DNA of 64,000 bases, taken from assembly GCA_017961175.1 (NCBI GenBank), contig JAGCXV010000041.1, positions 17,583 through 81,582 on the forward strand. The letters run 5' to 3'. The notes under the pieces are model-generated. The model was not told the origin of the DNA. It did no database searches and saw only the letters and a list, made by a program, of their open reading frames with translations. Source of the stretch: Bacteroidales bacterium. GTDB lineage: Bacteria; Bacteroidota; Bacteroidia; Bacteroidales; UBA932. Positions within the stretch are counted from its first letter, which is position 1, and the number at the start of each line of letters is the position of its first letter. A program made the translations under genes and the position numbers. This document shows positions 1 through 7,278 of the stretch, piece by piece.

Positions 1-831
1 CAGGCGGTGGAAATCACTGCCGGTAAAGCTGTACATGTTGTTGTCCAGAAGGTCAATGGCTCTTTCATACACGGCATCTCCGTAATAGCCGGCCAGGGCA
101 AGGAAATTCAACTGGAATTCATACCCCTTGTCCTTGAGTGTCCTGTAATCCTTCCTGGACATATACTGATACCTTTCCGGATGGGCTATAATAGGCCTGT
201 AGCCGTTAAGCGCCAGGGAATAAAGGATCTCCGTCATTTCCACAGGAGGGGCAAAATAGGATGTCTCCACAAGTACGTGCTGGCCGTCCGCATAGGTAAG
301 GATATCCTTGGCATGAACCTTTGCCAGGAACTCCTTATTCATCATATACTCGGCCGCCAGACGGATCTCGACGGAACCTGTATAGTGCTTTTTGTATTCC
401 TCGAACCTCTCTTTCAGATGTGCGTTGGAAAAGCCTCCTTCCGGCTCGCCGGCAAATGCGCTGGCCTTGCCTGATTCCGCATAAAGGTTTTCTTTCCTCT
501 TGATCAGAACGGCGCTGGAAACTATTCCGCTATCGCCTGTGTCTTCCAGCTGCTGTTCTTCAGAATCCTCGGTTTGGGAATGGTGGTGATGGTGATGGTG
601 GTGGAGATGTGGAGTAGCCTCCCTGTCCACCACAGCTCCTTCCAGCCCCATACTGTGAGGGGTAAAGTACACACGCTTTACACCCGCTATCTCCTCTTGG
701 GTCAAGAGTTCAAAACTCTCCTCAAGGCTGTCCATTCCGTCATCCACACCTACCAGAAGATGGCAGTGGATGTCTGTCGCGTTATCGAGAAATTTTACAC
801 CAGATACTTTTTTCTTGCCGAACCAAAACAT
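1..831 (-). CDS. CpsB/CapC-type tyrosine-protein phosphatase (PHP fold), 3' end cut by window
   Basis: The minus strand encodes 277 residues from an ATG at 831, open to the window edge. It should dephosphorylate the tyrosine kinase encoded just upstream and so control capsule chain length and export. PHP-type metal ligands are visible: DIHCHLLVGVDDG (His22, His24), YFTPHS (about 55-60), HPERY, and GSDFHRL near the cut end, in the order of the CpsB/YwqE family. Between the TPH motif and the next conserved block there is an acidic insertion carrying a run of eight histidines (residues 77-84, with His75 also nearby), which is not usual for the family. The start lies 8 bp after the wzc stop, so the two are co-transcribed. 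Function follows from family and neighbourhood; the effect of the histidine tract is unknown. Confidence 0.9.
   Translation of the reverse strand, partial: MFWFGKKKVSGVKFLDNATDIHCHLLVGVDDGMDSLEESFELLTQEEIAGVKRVYFTPHSMGLEGAVVDREATPHLHHHHHHHHSQTEDSEEQQLEDTGDSGIVSSAVLIKRKENLYAESGKASAFAGEPEGGFSNAHLKERFEEYKKHYTGSVEIRLAAEYMMNKEFLAKVHAKDILTYADGQHVLVETSYFAPPVEMTEILYSLALNGYRPIIAHPERYQYMSRKDYRTLKDKGYEFQLNFLALAGYYGDAVYERAIDLLDNNMYSFTGSDFHRL
580..603 (-). repeat. CAC/CAT run encoding eight consecutive histidines
   Basis: Eight histidine codons in a row lie inside the CpsB-like phosphatase gene, using mixed CAC and CAT codons. The mixture argues against very recent pure triplet slippage. Confidence 0.9.
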
Positions 832-839
832 AAGCCTAA

Positions 840-3335
840 TTACCAGCGGTGAGTATTATGATGCTTCTTTGTCAGTATCTTTCCTATTACCGGGAGCTTT
901 TCCGCCCACTTGCGGAATTTGGATTTCTTCTTTCCCTCATATTCTTCCGCGCCATAGCCATAGCCGTAACCGTAGCCGTAACCATAACCGTAGCCATAAC
1001 CGTAGCCATAGCCGTAGCCATAACCGTAGCCGGACTTCTTCTGCTCGGTAGAGTTCAGAACCACGCAAAGGTTGTTCAGGCTCTTTTCCTTGTAAAGTTT
1101 CTCAACTTCAGGCAGCAGACGGCGGTCCATAACACCGGCCCTGATCACGAAGATGGTAAGGTCGCAGAGCTTGTTGACGATGCTTGCGTCTGCAACCACG
1201 CCGCTCGGCACGTTATCCAGGAAGATGTAGTCGTAGCTCTTCTTAAGCTCGTTTACAAGTGTGCCCAGACGGTCCGTCATAAGCAATTCCGTAGGATTCG
1301 GAGGTATAGGACCGGCGAAGATCACATCAAGTTTGCTTGAGAAGGCTCCGCGATGGATAATCTGGGATACATCGTCGATCTTTCCTGAAAGGTAAGTGGT
1401 CAGACCATTGACAATCTTGCTTTCTCCCTCTTTCTTTACAAGAGTCTCCAGGGTTGCCTTTCTGATATCCGTATCTATCAGGATGATTTTCTTGTTGGCC
1501 TGGGCGAAGCTTACCGCAAGGTTGGTGGACACGAATGTCTTTCCGTTTCCAGGAGTCTGGGATGTGAACATCACAACCTGCTTCTGGCCGTTGGAAACGT
1601 TCATGAAGTCCATATTGGTACGGATGATTCTGAACGCCTCGGAAATGGAGTCTCGTCCGTCTTCCCTTACAACGATCTGGCGGCCTTCCATATCAGCCTT
1701 TCTCGGAATCTCTCCCAGGAACGGAGCGCTGATGGCATCTTCAACATCCTTGCGTCCGCGTACGGAAACATCCAGGATATCCCTCAGCCAGAATAATATA
1801 GCCGGAATGGCCAGACCCAGAAGAAGGGCGATAGCCATAATGAACGCACTCCTCGGAGCCACCGGAGCCAAAGGTCCCTTTGCCTTGTCTATGACCTTGA
1901 TGTTGCTTTCCGTCATGGCCAGAGACAGAGCGTTTTCCTCTCTCTTGTTCAGCAGATACAGGTAAAGTTCCTCCTTGATCTTCTGCTGCCTCTCCTTGGA
2001 GAACAGATTGTTCTGCTGGCGAGGAATTGCTGCGATCCTTCCCCTTGTCATAGCCTCACGGCTTCTTACATTACCCGCCTGGATGGCAAGGGAACTGACA
2101 AGGTTGTTGACGGAAGAAGCGATCGTCTGCTTGAGAGGAATCAACTGAGCATCCAGGTCCTGAACCAGAGGGTTCTTCTCGGAACTGCTGGCAAACAACT
2201 TGTTGCGCTGAAGCAGCAGGTTGTTGTACTGGCTTATCTGGGATTCTATGCCGGCATCCAGTCCAAGGTTGGATGGCAGTGGCTGGTTTCTGTTTGCCGG
2301 ATTACTGATGTAACCCTGGATCTGGCGGGCAATTGCCAATTGGTTTTCAATAGCCAGGCCGGATCTTCTGTATTCACTACCCTCAGCTGCATAGCCGGAA
2401 GTTTCCGTGGTCACGTCTGTAAGTCCGGAAGCGGACTTGTAGCTTGCAATATCAGCATCAACCGCACCCAACTCCTCGTTTATCACCTCCAGACGGTCGT
2501 TGATAAACTTGTCCGTACTGCGGGAAATGGTATTCTTGTCGTTGAGAGATTCGGCATTGTAAGCATCTATCAGGGTATTGAGCACATCCTCTGCCCTCAG
2601 TTCGGAAACGTCTCTCATCGTCAGGTTCAGGACGGAAGCCTGGCGGTCAGCGATGGAAACGGTAACCTTGCCCAGGTAGTTGAGCACGGTCTGCTTGTAG
2701 CCGTTCTTTGAAATGTTGAAACTCTGGCCTATATACTGGTTAATCCTGTCTGTCGGAACGATATAAACCCTTCCTACCGGAGTCTCAACGGTATCGCTGA
2801 GGCGTACCTTAACGCTTCCTTCAGCCTGATTCTTGAAGCCGTTAAGCTCTATCTCGTTTTCGTTCAGGACTTTTGCCTTAATGGAAAACGAATTGTAAGG
2901 GTTGGCGTCTATGAAATTCGCCTCTACCGGTGATAGCTTGTAGAGGTTAATTTTCATCAGGCCCTTCTTGGTGGTATAGTTAACCGTAAGATTCAGCCTG
3001 TCCACAACGTCGGCCATCAGTTTGTATGACTTGAAAACGTAGAACTCGTTGTTCACGTCGCTGGTCATCATTCCGAATACGCCCATATCCTGGAACACTG
3101 CCGTCTGGCTCATTCCGGTTCCGCCACCCTTCTGGCTCTTTACCAGAACGGAAGCTGTCCTCGAATAAGTCTTAGGGGTTTTCTTAAGGTACAGAACCGC
3201 CAAAGCAAGGCAGATCAGAACTGAAAGTACAAACCACCATCTGTTGATCCAGAAAATGTTAACTATATCTCTCAGGGTTATCTGCGTTCCATTGTTTTTG
3301 GACTCGCCCACCTGTTTGATTTCTTCCCTTGCCAT
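840..3335 (-). CDS. wzc: Wzc-type capsule co-polymerase and bacterial tyrosine autokinase
   Basis: This 831-residue inner-membrane protein matches full-length Wzc. It has an N-terminal Wzz domain with a first membrane helix (about residues 33-53), a long periplasmic coiled-coil region, and a second helix (about 495-515). The cytoplasmic BY-kinase domain follows, with Walker A in TPGNGKT (about 590-600) and Walker A' in ILIDTDIRK (about 620). The C-terminal tyrosine cluster is strikingly regular: thirteen Gly-Tyr dipeptides (residues 769-795) followed by a basic tail. In this family the cluster is the autophosphorylation substrate that controls assembly with Wza and polymer length. It follows wza by 18 bp and precedes the phosphatase by 8 bp, forming an exporter operon. 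Confidence 0.95.
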   Translation of the reverse strand: MAREEIKQVGESKNNGTQITLRDIVNIFWINRWWFVLSVLICLALAVLYLKKTPKTYSRTASVLVKSQKGGGTGMSQTAVFQDMGVFGMMTSDVNNEFYVFKSYKLMADVVDRLNLTVNYTTKKGLMKINLYKLSPVEANFIDANPYNSFSIKAKVLNENEIELNGFKNQAEGSVKVRLSDTVETPVGRVYIVPTDRINQYIGQSFNISKNGYKQTVLNYLGKVTVSIADRQASVLNLTMRDVSELRAEDVLNTLIDAYNAESLNDKNTISRSTDKFINDRLEVINEELGAVDADIASYKSASGLTDVTTETSGYAAEGSEYRRSGLAIENQLAIARQIQGYISNPANRNQPLPSNLGLDAGIESQISQYNNLLLQRNKLFASSSEKNPLVQDLDAQLIPLKQTIASSVNNLVSSLAIQAGNVRSREAMTRGRIAAIPRQQNNLFSKERQQKIKEELYLYLLNKREENALSLAMTESNIKVIDKAKGPLAPVAPRSAFIMAIALLLGLAIPAILFWLRDILDVSVRGRKDVEDAISAPFLGEIPRKADMEGRQIVVREDGRDSISEAFRIIRTNMDFMNVSNGQKQVVMFTSQTPGNGKTFVSTNLAVSFAQANKKIILIDTDIRKATLETLVKKEGESKIVNGLTTYLSGKIDDVSQIIHRGAFSSKLDVIFAGPIPPNPTELLMTDRLGTLVNELKKSYDYIFLDNVPSGVVADASIVNKLCDLTIFVIRAGVMDRRLLPEVEKLYKEKSLNNLCVVLNSTEQKKSGYGYGYGYGYGYGYGYGYGYGYGYGYGAEEYEGKKKSKFRKWAEKLPVIGKILTKKHHNTHRW
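951..1031 (-). repeat. (Gly-Tyr)13 coding repeat in the Wzc tail
   Basis: A 6-bp periodic tract of GGC/GGT and TAC/TAT codons spans 81 bp and encodes G(YG)13. Third bases vary irregularly, so the dipeptide pattern is kept although the DNA repeat is degenerate. This indicates selection on the protein, though copy number could still vary by slippage. Confidence 0.95.
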
Positions 3336-3353
3336 ATGATATTTGTTTGCTTT

Positions 3354-4148
3354 CTATTTGAACATAAACATCAGAATCGTCGTGAGCAGAGATGCGGCGC
3401 TGAGCCATACTCCCACATTGTTGTTCTGGTTGATGCCGCTCTGCTGGGCCTTTACATGGTTAGGCTTTACGTAGACAACATCGTTCTGCTGCAGGAAATA
3501 TGAAGGAGAATTCAGAACGTCTTTTGAAAGCAGGTTGTTATACATTATCTGCCTCTGCCCGTTATTCTCACGGATAACCATCACGCTATCTCTTCTACCG
3601 TAAATGGTTAAGTCTCCGGCCATTGCAAGAGCGTCAAAAAGAGACACGCGGTCGCTTTCTACATTGAATTTGCCGGGATGGTTGACTTCTCCAAGGACAG
3701 AAATGTTGAAGTTCTGGTAAGCCACGGTTACAACAGCTCCCTTGAGCAATCCGTCATCATCCAGTTTTTTGGAAATCATCGTTGAAAGCTCGCTTCTGGT
3801 AAGACCGGCAACCTTTATCCTGCCAACAATAGGGAAGTCTATGTTGCCTTCCAGGTCGACAGTATAGCCGGACAGTCTCTGTCCCAGGCTCGTGCTGGAA
3901 CCTGTCGGTGATGTTCCCTGCGGATTAAACAGAGCTGAAAGTGTCGGCTCCTTGTGGCTGACAAATATGCTGAGCATATCTCCAGGCTGAATCCTGATAT
4001 CCTGAAAGTTTTTTATAGCCTGGGTCTCTTCCGTATAAGTGTCTTGAAGATATACCACTTCCTTTGCTGAACGGCAAGAAAATACCATCATTGCCAGCGT
4101 AGCAAAAGATAAAATCAAAAGAAATCCGTGTCTTTTCATAGCATTCAT
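3354..4148 (-). CDS. wza: Wza-type polysaccharide export lipoprotein
   Basis: This 264-residue outer-membrane export protein has a lipoprotein signal peptide ending in a VFSC lipobox. A poly-export domain (IQPGDMLSIFV) and SLBB-type segments (ISVLGEVNHPGKF) follow, and a hydrophobic C-terminal helix ends the protein, as in the helical barrel of Wza. It would form the outer-membrane channel that docks on Wzc. It is the first gene of the wza-wzc-cpsB unit and has its own -7 box about 14 bp upstream. The ATG at 4148 or the in-frame ATG at 4139 could be used; the second gives a more typical signal peptide. Confidence 0.93.
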   Translation of the reverse strand: MNAMKRHGFLLILSFATLAMMVFSCRSAKEVVYLQDTYTEETQAIKNFQDIRIQPGDMLSIFVSHKEPTLSALFNPQGTSPTGSSTSLGQRLSGYTVDLEGNIDFPIVGRIKVAGLTRSELSTMISKKLDDDGLLKGAVVTVAYQNFNISVLGEVNHPGKFNVESDRVSLFDALAMAGDLTIYGRRDSVMVIRENNGQRQIMYNNLLSKDVLNSPSYFLQQNDVVYVKPNHVKAQQSGINQNNNVGVWLSAASLLTTILMFMFK

Positions 4149-4162
4149 ATTTCCGTGTCCTA

Positions 4163-4170
4163 CAAAAATA
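4163..4170 (-). promoter_or_regulatory. -7 box (TATTTTTG) for wza-wzc-cpsB
   Basis: This matches the Bacteroidota consensus TAnnTTTG on the minus strand, 14 bp before the wza ATG. No clear TTTG -33 element is visible at the expected distance. Confidence 0.5.
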
Positions 4171-4184
4171 AGAAATATATTCGA

Positions 4185-4192
4185 TAATTTTG
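4185..4192 (+). promoter_or_regulatory. -7 box (TAATTTTG) for the membrane acyltransferase
   Basis: The TAnnTTTG match ends 7 bp before the ATG at 4200, so a start site at the usual distance would give a nearly leaderless mRNA. It is divergent from the wza box, and the two boxes share the same 51-bp intergenic region. Confidence 0.5.
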
Positions 4193-4199
4193 CAGATAA

Positions 4200-5318
4200 A
4201 TGAAAAACTCATTGCTGTCAAAAACGATTGATACCCTCCGCTTCCCCATCATGCTTGGGGTAGTGGCCGAGCATGCGTTTTTCATCCCGCCTTCCGTGGG
4301 GGAGTACCCCGTTTACGGCACAACCAAGTTTTTCCTTTCGGATGTTTCTACGGAAGTCCTTCCTCCTCCATTATTTTTTCTTATCAGCGGCATGCTGTTT
4401 TTCTGGGGTATCGAGAAACTTTCCTCCTCCGTGTATCTCCAGAAAATCAAGAAAAGATTCCGCACGGTGTTGATTCCGTACATATTCTGGAACCTGCTTA
4501 TTCTGGGAGTCCTGTATGTGGGCCAGACATTTTTCGCAGACCTGGCCGGACAGGAAGCCACAAGGGTGGCTGACTATTCTTTCAAAGACTGGCTTTGGGC
4601 ATTCTGGGATACAAGCAAAGGAACGGCATATGCCTCAGCGACCGTTGGAGACCCTGTTTATTTCCCGTTCTGGTTTATCAGGGACGCGATGGTTCTTTTC
4701 CTGTTGTCTCCGGTTATCCTGTTCCTCCTGAAAAAGACAAGGGGATGGATTTTGCTCCCTCTATGCGCCTGGTGGCTGGCAGCAGGATTCGAGGGCGTTC
4801 CAAGATGGGTTTACGGAGTTGCGGGATTTTCTCCGAGGGCGATATTCTTCTTCTGCCTCGGAGCCTGGACTGTTGTCTCGGGGAAAGAGTTTGACCAAAA
4901 GATTCTTGGAAACAAGAATGCTGTTTACATTCTGCTGCCGGTGGTCGTTGCGGGAATCGCCGCCGCGTGGTTTCTCAGGGGCCATTCCCTGTATCAGCCG
5001 TTCATCCGCATTTACACACTTGCCGCTGTTTTGCTTTGCTTCTGCATTGCGGCCAGATTCTCCAAAAAAGAGAACGGTAGTCGGCTTTGGATTTTCCTCG
5101 GCGGAGCAACTTTCTTCCTCTACGCTTCACACGGTTATCTGGTAAAGCTCCTGCCTCACATCGTGATGCAAAAAACCGGCGTTTCCGGAGACATTCAGTT
5201 AACGGTTCTCTATTTCGCATGCCTTGCCATTAGCGTTGCCCTCTGCCTTGCGGTCTACTGGATAATGAAAAAAATCACCCCAAGTTTACTCGGGGTGATA
5301 ACTGGCGGACGTTGCTGA
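4200..5318 (+). CDS. Acyltransferase family 3 membrane protein (OatA/NodX-like)
   Basis: This 372-residue protein has about ten hydrophobic segments, matching the acyltransferase-3 family that adds O-acetyl or other acyl groups to glycans at the membrane. The N-terminal signature is present (TLRFPIMLGVVAEHAFF, with the conserved His). It is the only plus-strand gene of the capsule locus, set between the deacetylase and wza, with its stop codon directly abutting that of the convergent deacetylase. Its last 50 bp contain a hairpin that looks like a terminator for the opposite strand. Likely role: O-acylation of the exported polysaccharide; the acyl donor is not known. Confidence 0.85.
   Translation: MKNSLLSKTIDTLRFPIMLGVVAEHAFFIPPSVGEYPVYGTTKFFLSDVSTEVLPPPLFFLISGMLFFWGIEKLSSSVYLQKIKKRFRTVLIPYIFWNLLILGVLYVGQTFFADLAGQEATRVADYSFKDWLWAFWDTSKGTAYASATVGDPVYFPFWFIRDAMVLFLLSPVILFLLKKTRGWILLPLCAWWLAAGFEGVPRWVYGVAGFSPRAIFFFCLGAWTVVSGKEFDQKILGNKNAVYILLPVVVAGIAAAWFLRGHSLYQPFIRIYTLAAVLLCFCIAARFSKKENGSRLWIFLGGATFFLYASHGYLVKLLPHIVMQKTGVSGDIQLTVLYFACLAISVALCLAVYWIMKKITPSLLGVITGGRC
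5268..5299 (-). terminator. Rho-independent terminator for the capsule operon, inside the opposite gene
   Basis: On the minus strand an 8-bp perfect stem (ATCACCCC/GGGGTGAT, 10-nt loop) is followed by seven Ts. It lies 20 bp past the deacetylase stop and inside the 3' coding end of the plus-strand acyltransferase. Confidence 0.75.
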
Positions 5319-6167
5319 TTACCACTGTATAAGCTTGTCTGCTTCTTCTAACGTGACAAAGCGGATATCTTCCAGCAATCTCGAAAATTTTGTCCAGGAC
5401 CTCTCCTTGCCAAAATTCATTTTCACCGATCTGGTAAACAGAGACAGGCTGCTTGCCTTTTCCTTGAAATAGGTCTCATATTCCTCCTTTGTGAATTTCT
5501 TTTCCTTTACAAAGTCGGACATGTGGAAATAGCAGATATTGTAATCTCTCTTCTTCATTCTCCGGGAAACAAACCCGTATGGGAAGAAGCGGAAGTATCC
5601 ACCTCCTGAGAAAGCTGTTTTCCTGCCAAAAAATGACGTTACCGATATCGGAAACTCTCTTATGACGCCGTTGTTTGTTTCTATCAGAGACGGGGCGTCT
5701 TCCCCGAAAGAAGGGAATCCTCCGAAATCCCTTCCGGCCGGGAACACTGAAGAATCCCTGGTAATTCCGCACTCGGAAAGGATGTCGAAAACCCATCTGC
5801 TGTCTTCCCCTACGGAAAATGCCGGGGCCCTGTAGCTCTGCACTTTTTCCCCGATGCACTGCTGGAGGTTGTCTAGGGCCTGGCGAGTATCTTCCAGACA
5901 TTCTTCGGGAGTCATCTTGTTAAGCCAGGTGTGGACATTTGAATGACATCCTATTTCGTGCCCCTTCTCCCTGATTTTCCTGACAACATCCGGAAAGTTT
6001 TTCCCCATCATTCCCACGCAGAAGAAAGTGGCCTTTATGCCGCGCTCTTCCAGAAGATCCAGAAGGCGGGCAAGCATGTCGTCATATTCCTTGCGCCTTT
6101 GCGGAGAAAAACGGCAAAGCTCTTCCCATACAAACCATTCTTCTATATCGAACGTGAGGATATTCAT
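5319..6167 (-). CDS. Polysaccharide deacetylase (NodB homology, DUF3473-like tail)
   Basis: This 282-residue cytoplasmic-type protein has no signal peptide. NodB motifs are clear: the catalytic Asp in TFDIEEW, the metal-binding HSNVH, RAPAFS, and the C-terminal region typical of the XrtA-locus deacetylase family. It would remove acetyl groups from N-acetylated sugars, either on lipid-linked repeat units or on polymer. It is the last gene of the long minus-strand capsule transcript and starts 3 bp after the GNAT stop. A terminator lies just downstream. Substrate is inferred only from context. Confidence 0.88.
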   Translation of the reverse strand: MNILTFDIEEWFVWEELCRFSPQRRKEYDDMLARLLDLLEERGIKATFFCVGMMGKNFPDVVRKIREKGHEIGCHSNVHTWLNKMTPEECLEDTRQALDNLQQCIGEKVQSYRAPAFSVGEDSRWVFDILSECGITRDSSVFPAGRDFGGFPSFGEDAPSLIETNNGVIREFPISVTSFFGRKTAFSGGGYFRFFPYGFVSRRMKKRDYNICYFHMSDFVKEKKFTKEEYETYFKEKASSLSLFTRSVKMNFGKERSWTKFSRLLEDIRFVTLEEADKLIQW

Positions 6168-6170
6168 ACT

Positions 6171-7007
6171 CTAGGCAACATCAAAATCCATAAGCTGGTA
6201 GAACAGGTTCGAAGATGTCATCTGCGGAATCTGTCCTCCTGTCAAATCGCGGAATATCAGGTTGAACGGAGAATGTTTCACAAACTTTGGAACCTTAAGG
6301 AACGTTGGCGGAACATCCGCCCCCATCCCGACATAAAGACGGACGGCCATCCGGCAGCCTTTCTTCAGGGAAGGCACCTTGTCCAAAAGGCTTTCGTCTA
6401 TGGTTCCCATAACGGCGGACACTCCCGGTTTGAACCGGGTCAAAACCAGGTTACCCCTGCGGAAATTTTTGGGATTCCCCGTACGCCAGGCCAAAGACTC
6501 CGGAGTCCAAGCCCTGCGGTAAACCTTTCCCTTAGGCTCCCTTATCTTCCCGAAGCCGAATTTCACATCCAGCTTTCCCACAAGAGAGAACCCGCAATAT
6601 TTCAGGAAGGTGTGTATGCTGTTCCCGTTTGCTATTCCGTAAACAAACTCATAGCCCCTCTTTTGCGCCTCCTCTATGCATTTGTTTGTAAGTATGGCCA
6701 GAAGCTTCCTTCCCCTGTATTCGGGAAGGGTTACGCTTCCCATCGAACGGAGGCATTTTACCGTCCGGCCATCTACTTCCATAAGTTCAGGAACCAGGGC
6801 CTCGTGGGCTACGATCCTGTCTCCGTCCATTGCGTTGAAAGAAATGACGCGGCCTTCCGGATTGTCTGCATACCAGTATCCGAAGTCCTCCGGAGTGAAT
6901 TTCAGACCCCTCTGGCGGTAAACTTCATTCTGAGTGGCTATCAGCCTCTCAAGGTCTTTCCCGTCAGAAAAATCGCAGAATTTTATTTCCAGGTCCCTTT
7001 CTTCCAT
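6171..7007 (-). CDS. GNAT-family N-acyltransferase of the capsule acyl-carrier module
   Basis: This 278-residue protein has a GNAT core: a segment ending in the acyl-CoA pyrophosphate-binding pattern LPEYRGRKL, then a beta-strand with YGIANGNS and the FLKYCGF motif. A C-terminal extension of about 100 residues follows. GNATs transfer an acyl group from CoA or an acyl carrier protein to an amine. Placed 15 bp after a dedicated ACP and next to FkbH-like and SDR genes, it is the best candidate for moving the ACP-bound acyl group onto an amino sugar. That assignment is inferred from gene order. Confidence 0.75.
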   Translation of the reverse strand: MEERDLEIKFCDFSDGKDLERLIATQNEVYRQRGLKFTPEDFGYWYADNPEGRVISFNAMDGDRIVAHEALVPELMEVDGRTVKCLRSMGSVTLPEYRGRKLLAILTNKCIEEAQKRGYEFVYGIANGNSIHTFLKYCGFSLVGKLDVKFGFGKIREPKGKVYRRAWTPESLAWRTGNPKNFRRGNLVLTRFKPGVSAVMGTIDESLLDKVPSLKKGCRMAVRLYVGMGADVPPTFLKVPKFVKHSPFNLIFRDLTGGQIPQMTSSNLFYQLMDFDVA

Positions 7008-7022
7008 CGCCAGATATTCCGG

Positions 7023-7268
7023 TTATTTCAGAAGTTCTTCAATGGTGAGCTTTATATATTTGAAATTGGTCATGTTGACAACCTCTTCCAAAGGAATGCT
7101 CACTCCAAACTCTTCCTCCAAAGACACTATGAGCGCAAGGCTTTTTACGGAATCCCAGCCGGATATGTTGTCCTGGGATGATTCTTCGTTGATTTCAGAA
7201 GGCTCCACCTCAAAAACGGCGCTCATCACATCCTTGAGCCTTTCTTCCAAATTAGGGTTCTGTTCCAT
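7023..7268 (-). CDS. Acyl carrier protein
   Basis: This is an 81-residue acidic protein with the phosphopantetheine attachment motif GWDSVKSL; Ser40 is the expected attachment site. Length and helix pattern match stand-alone ACPs. It sits between the FkbH-like gene and the GNAT with 10-15 bp gaps, so it is probably a dedicated carrier for the acyl group made by this module rather than the housekeeping fatty-acid ACP. Confidence 0.92.
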   Translation of the reverse strand: MEQNPNLEERLKDVMSAVFEVEPSEINEESSQDNISGWDSVKSLALIVSLEEEFGVSIPLEEVVNMTNFKYIKLTIEELLK

Positions 7269-7278
7269 ATTTCAATTG

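Noticed and set aside
951-1031. Short tandem repeat as a possible CRISPR-like array
   Set aside because: The repeat unit is 6 bp with no spacers and encodes the Wzc tyrosine tail.
5943-7181. 412-codon open frame on the plus strand opposite the deacetylase, GNAT and ACP genes
   Set aside because: It spans three well-supported minus-strand genes, has no promoter or recognisable domain, and its open state follows from the codon bias of the opposite strand.
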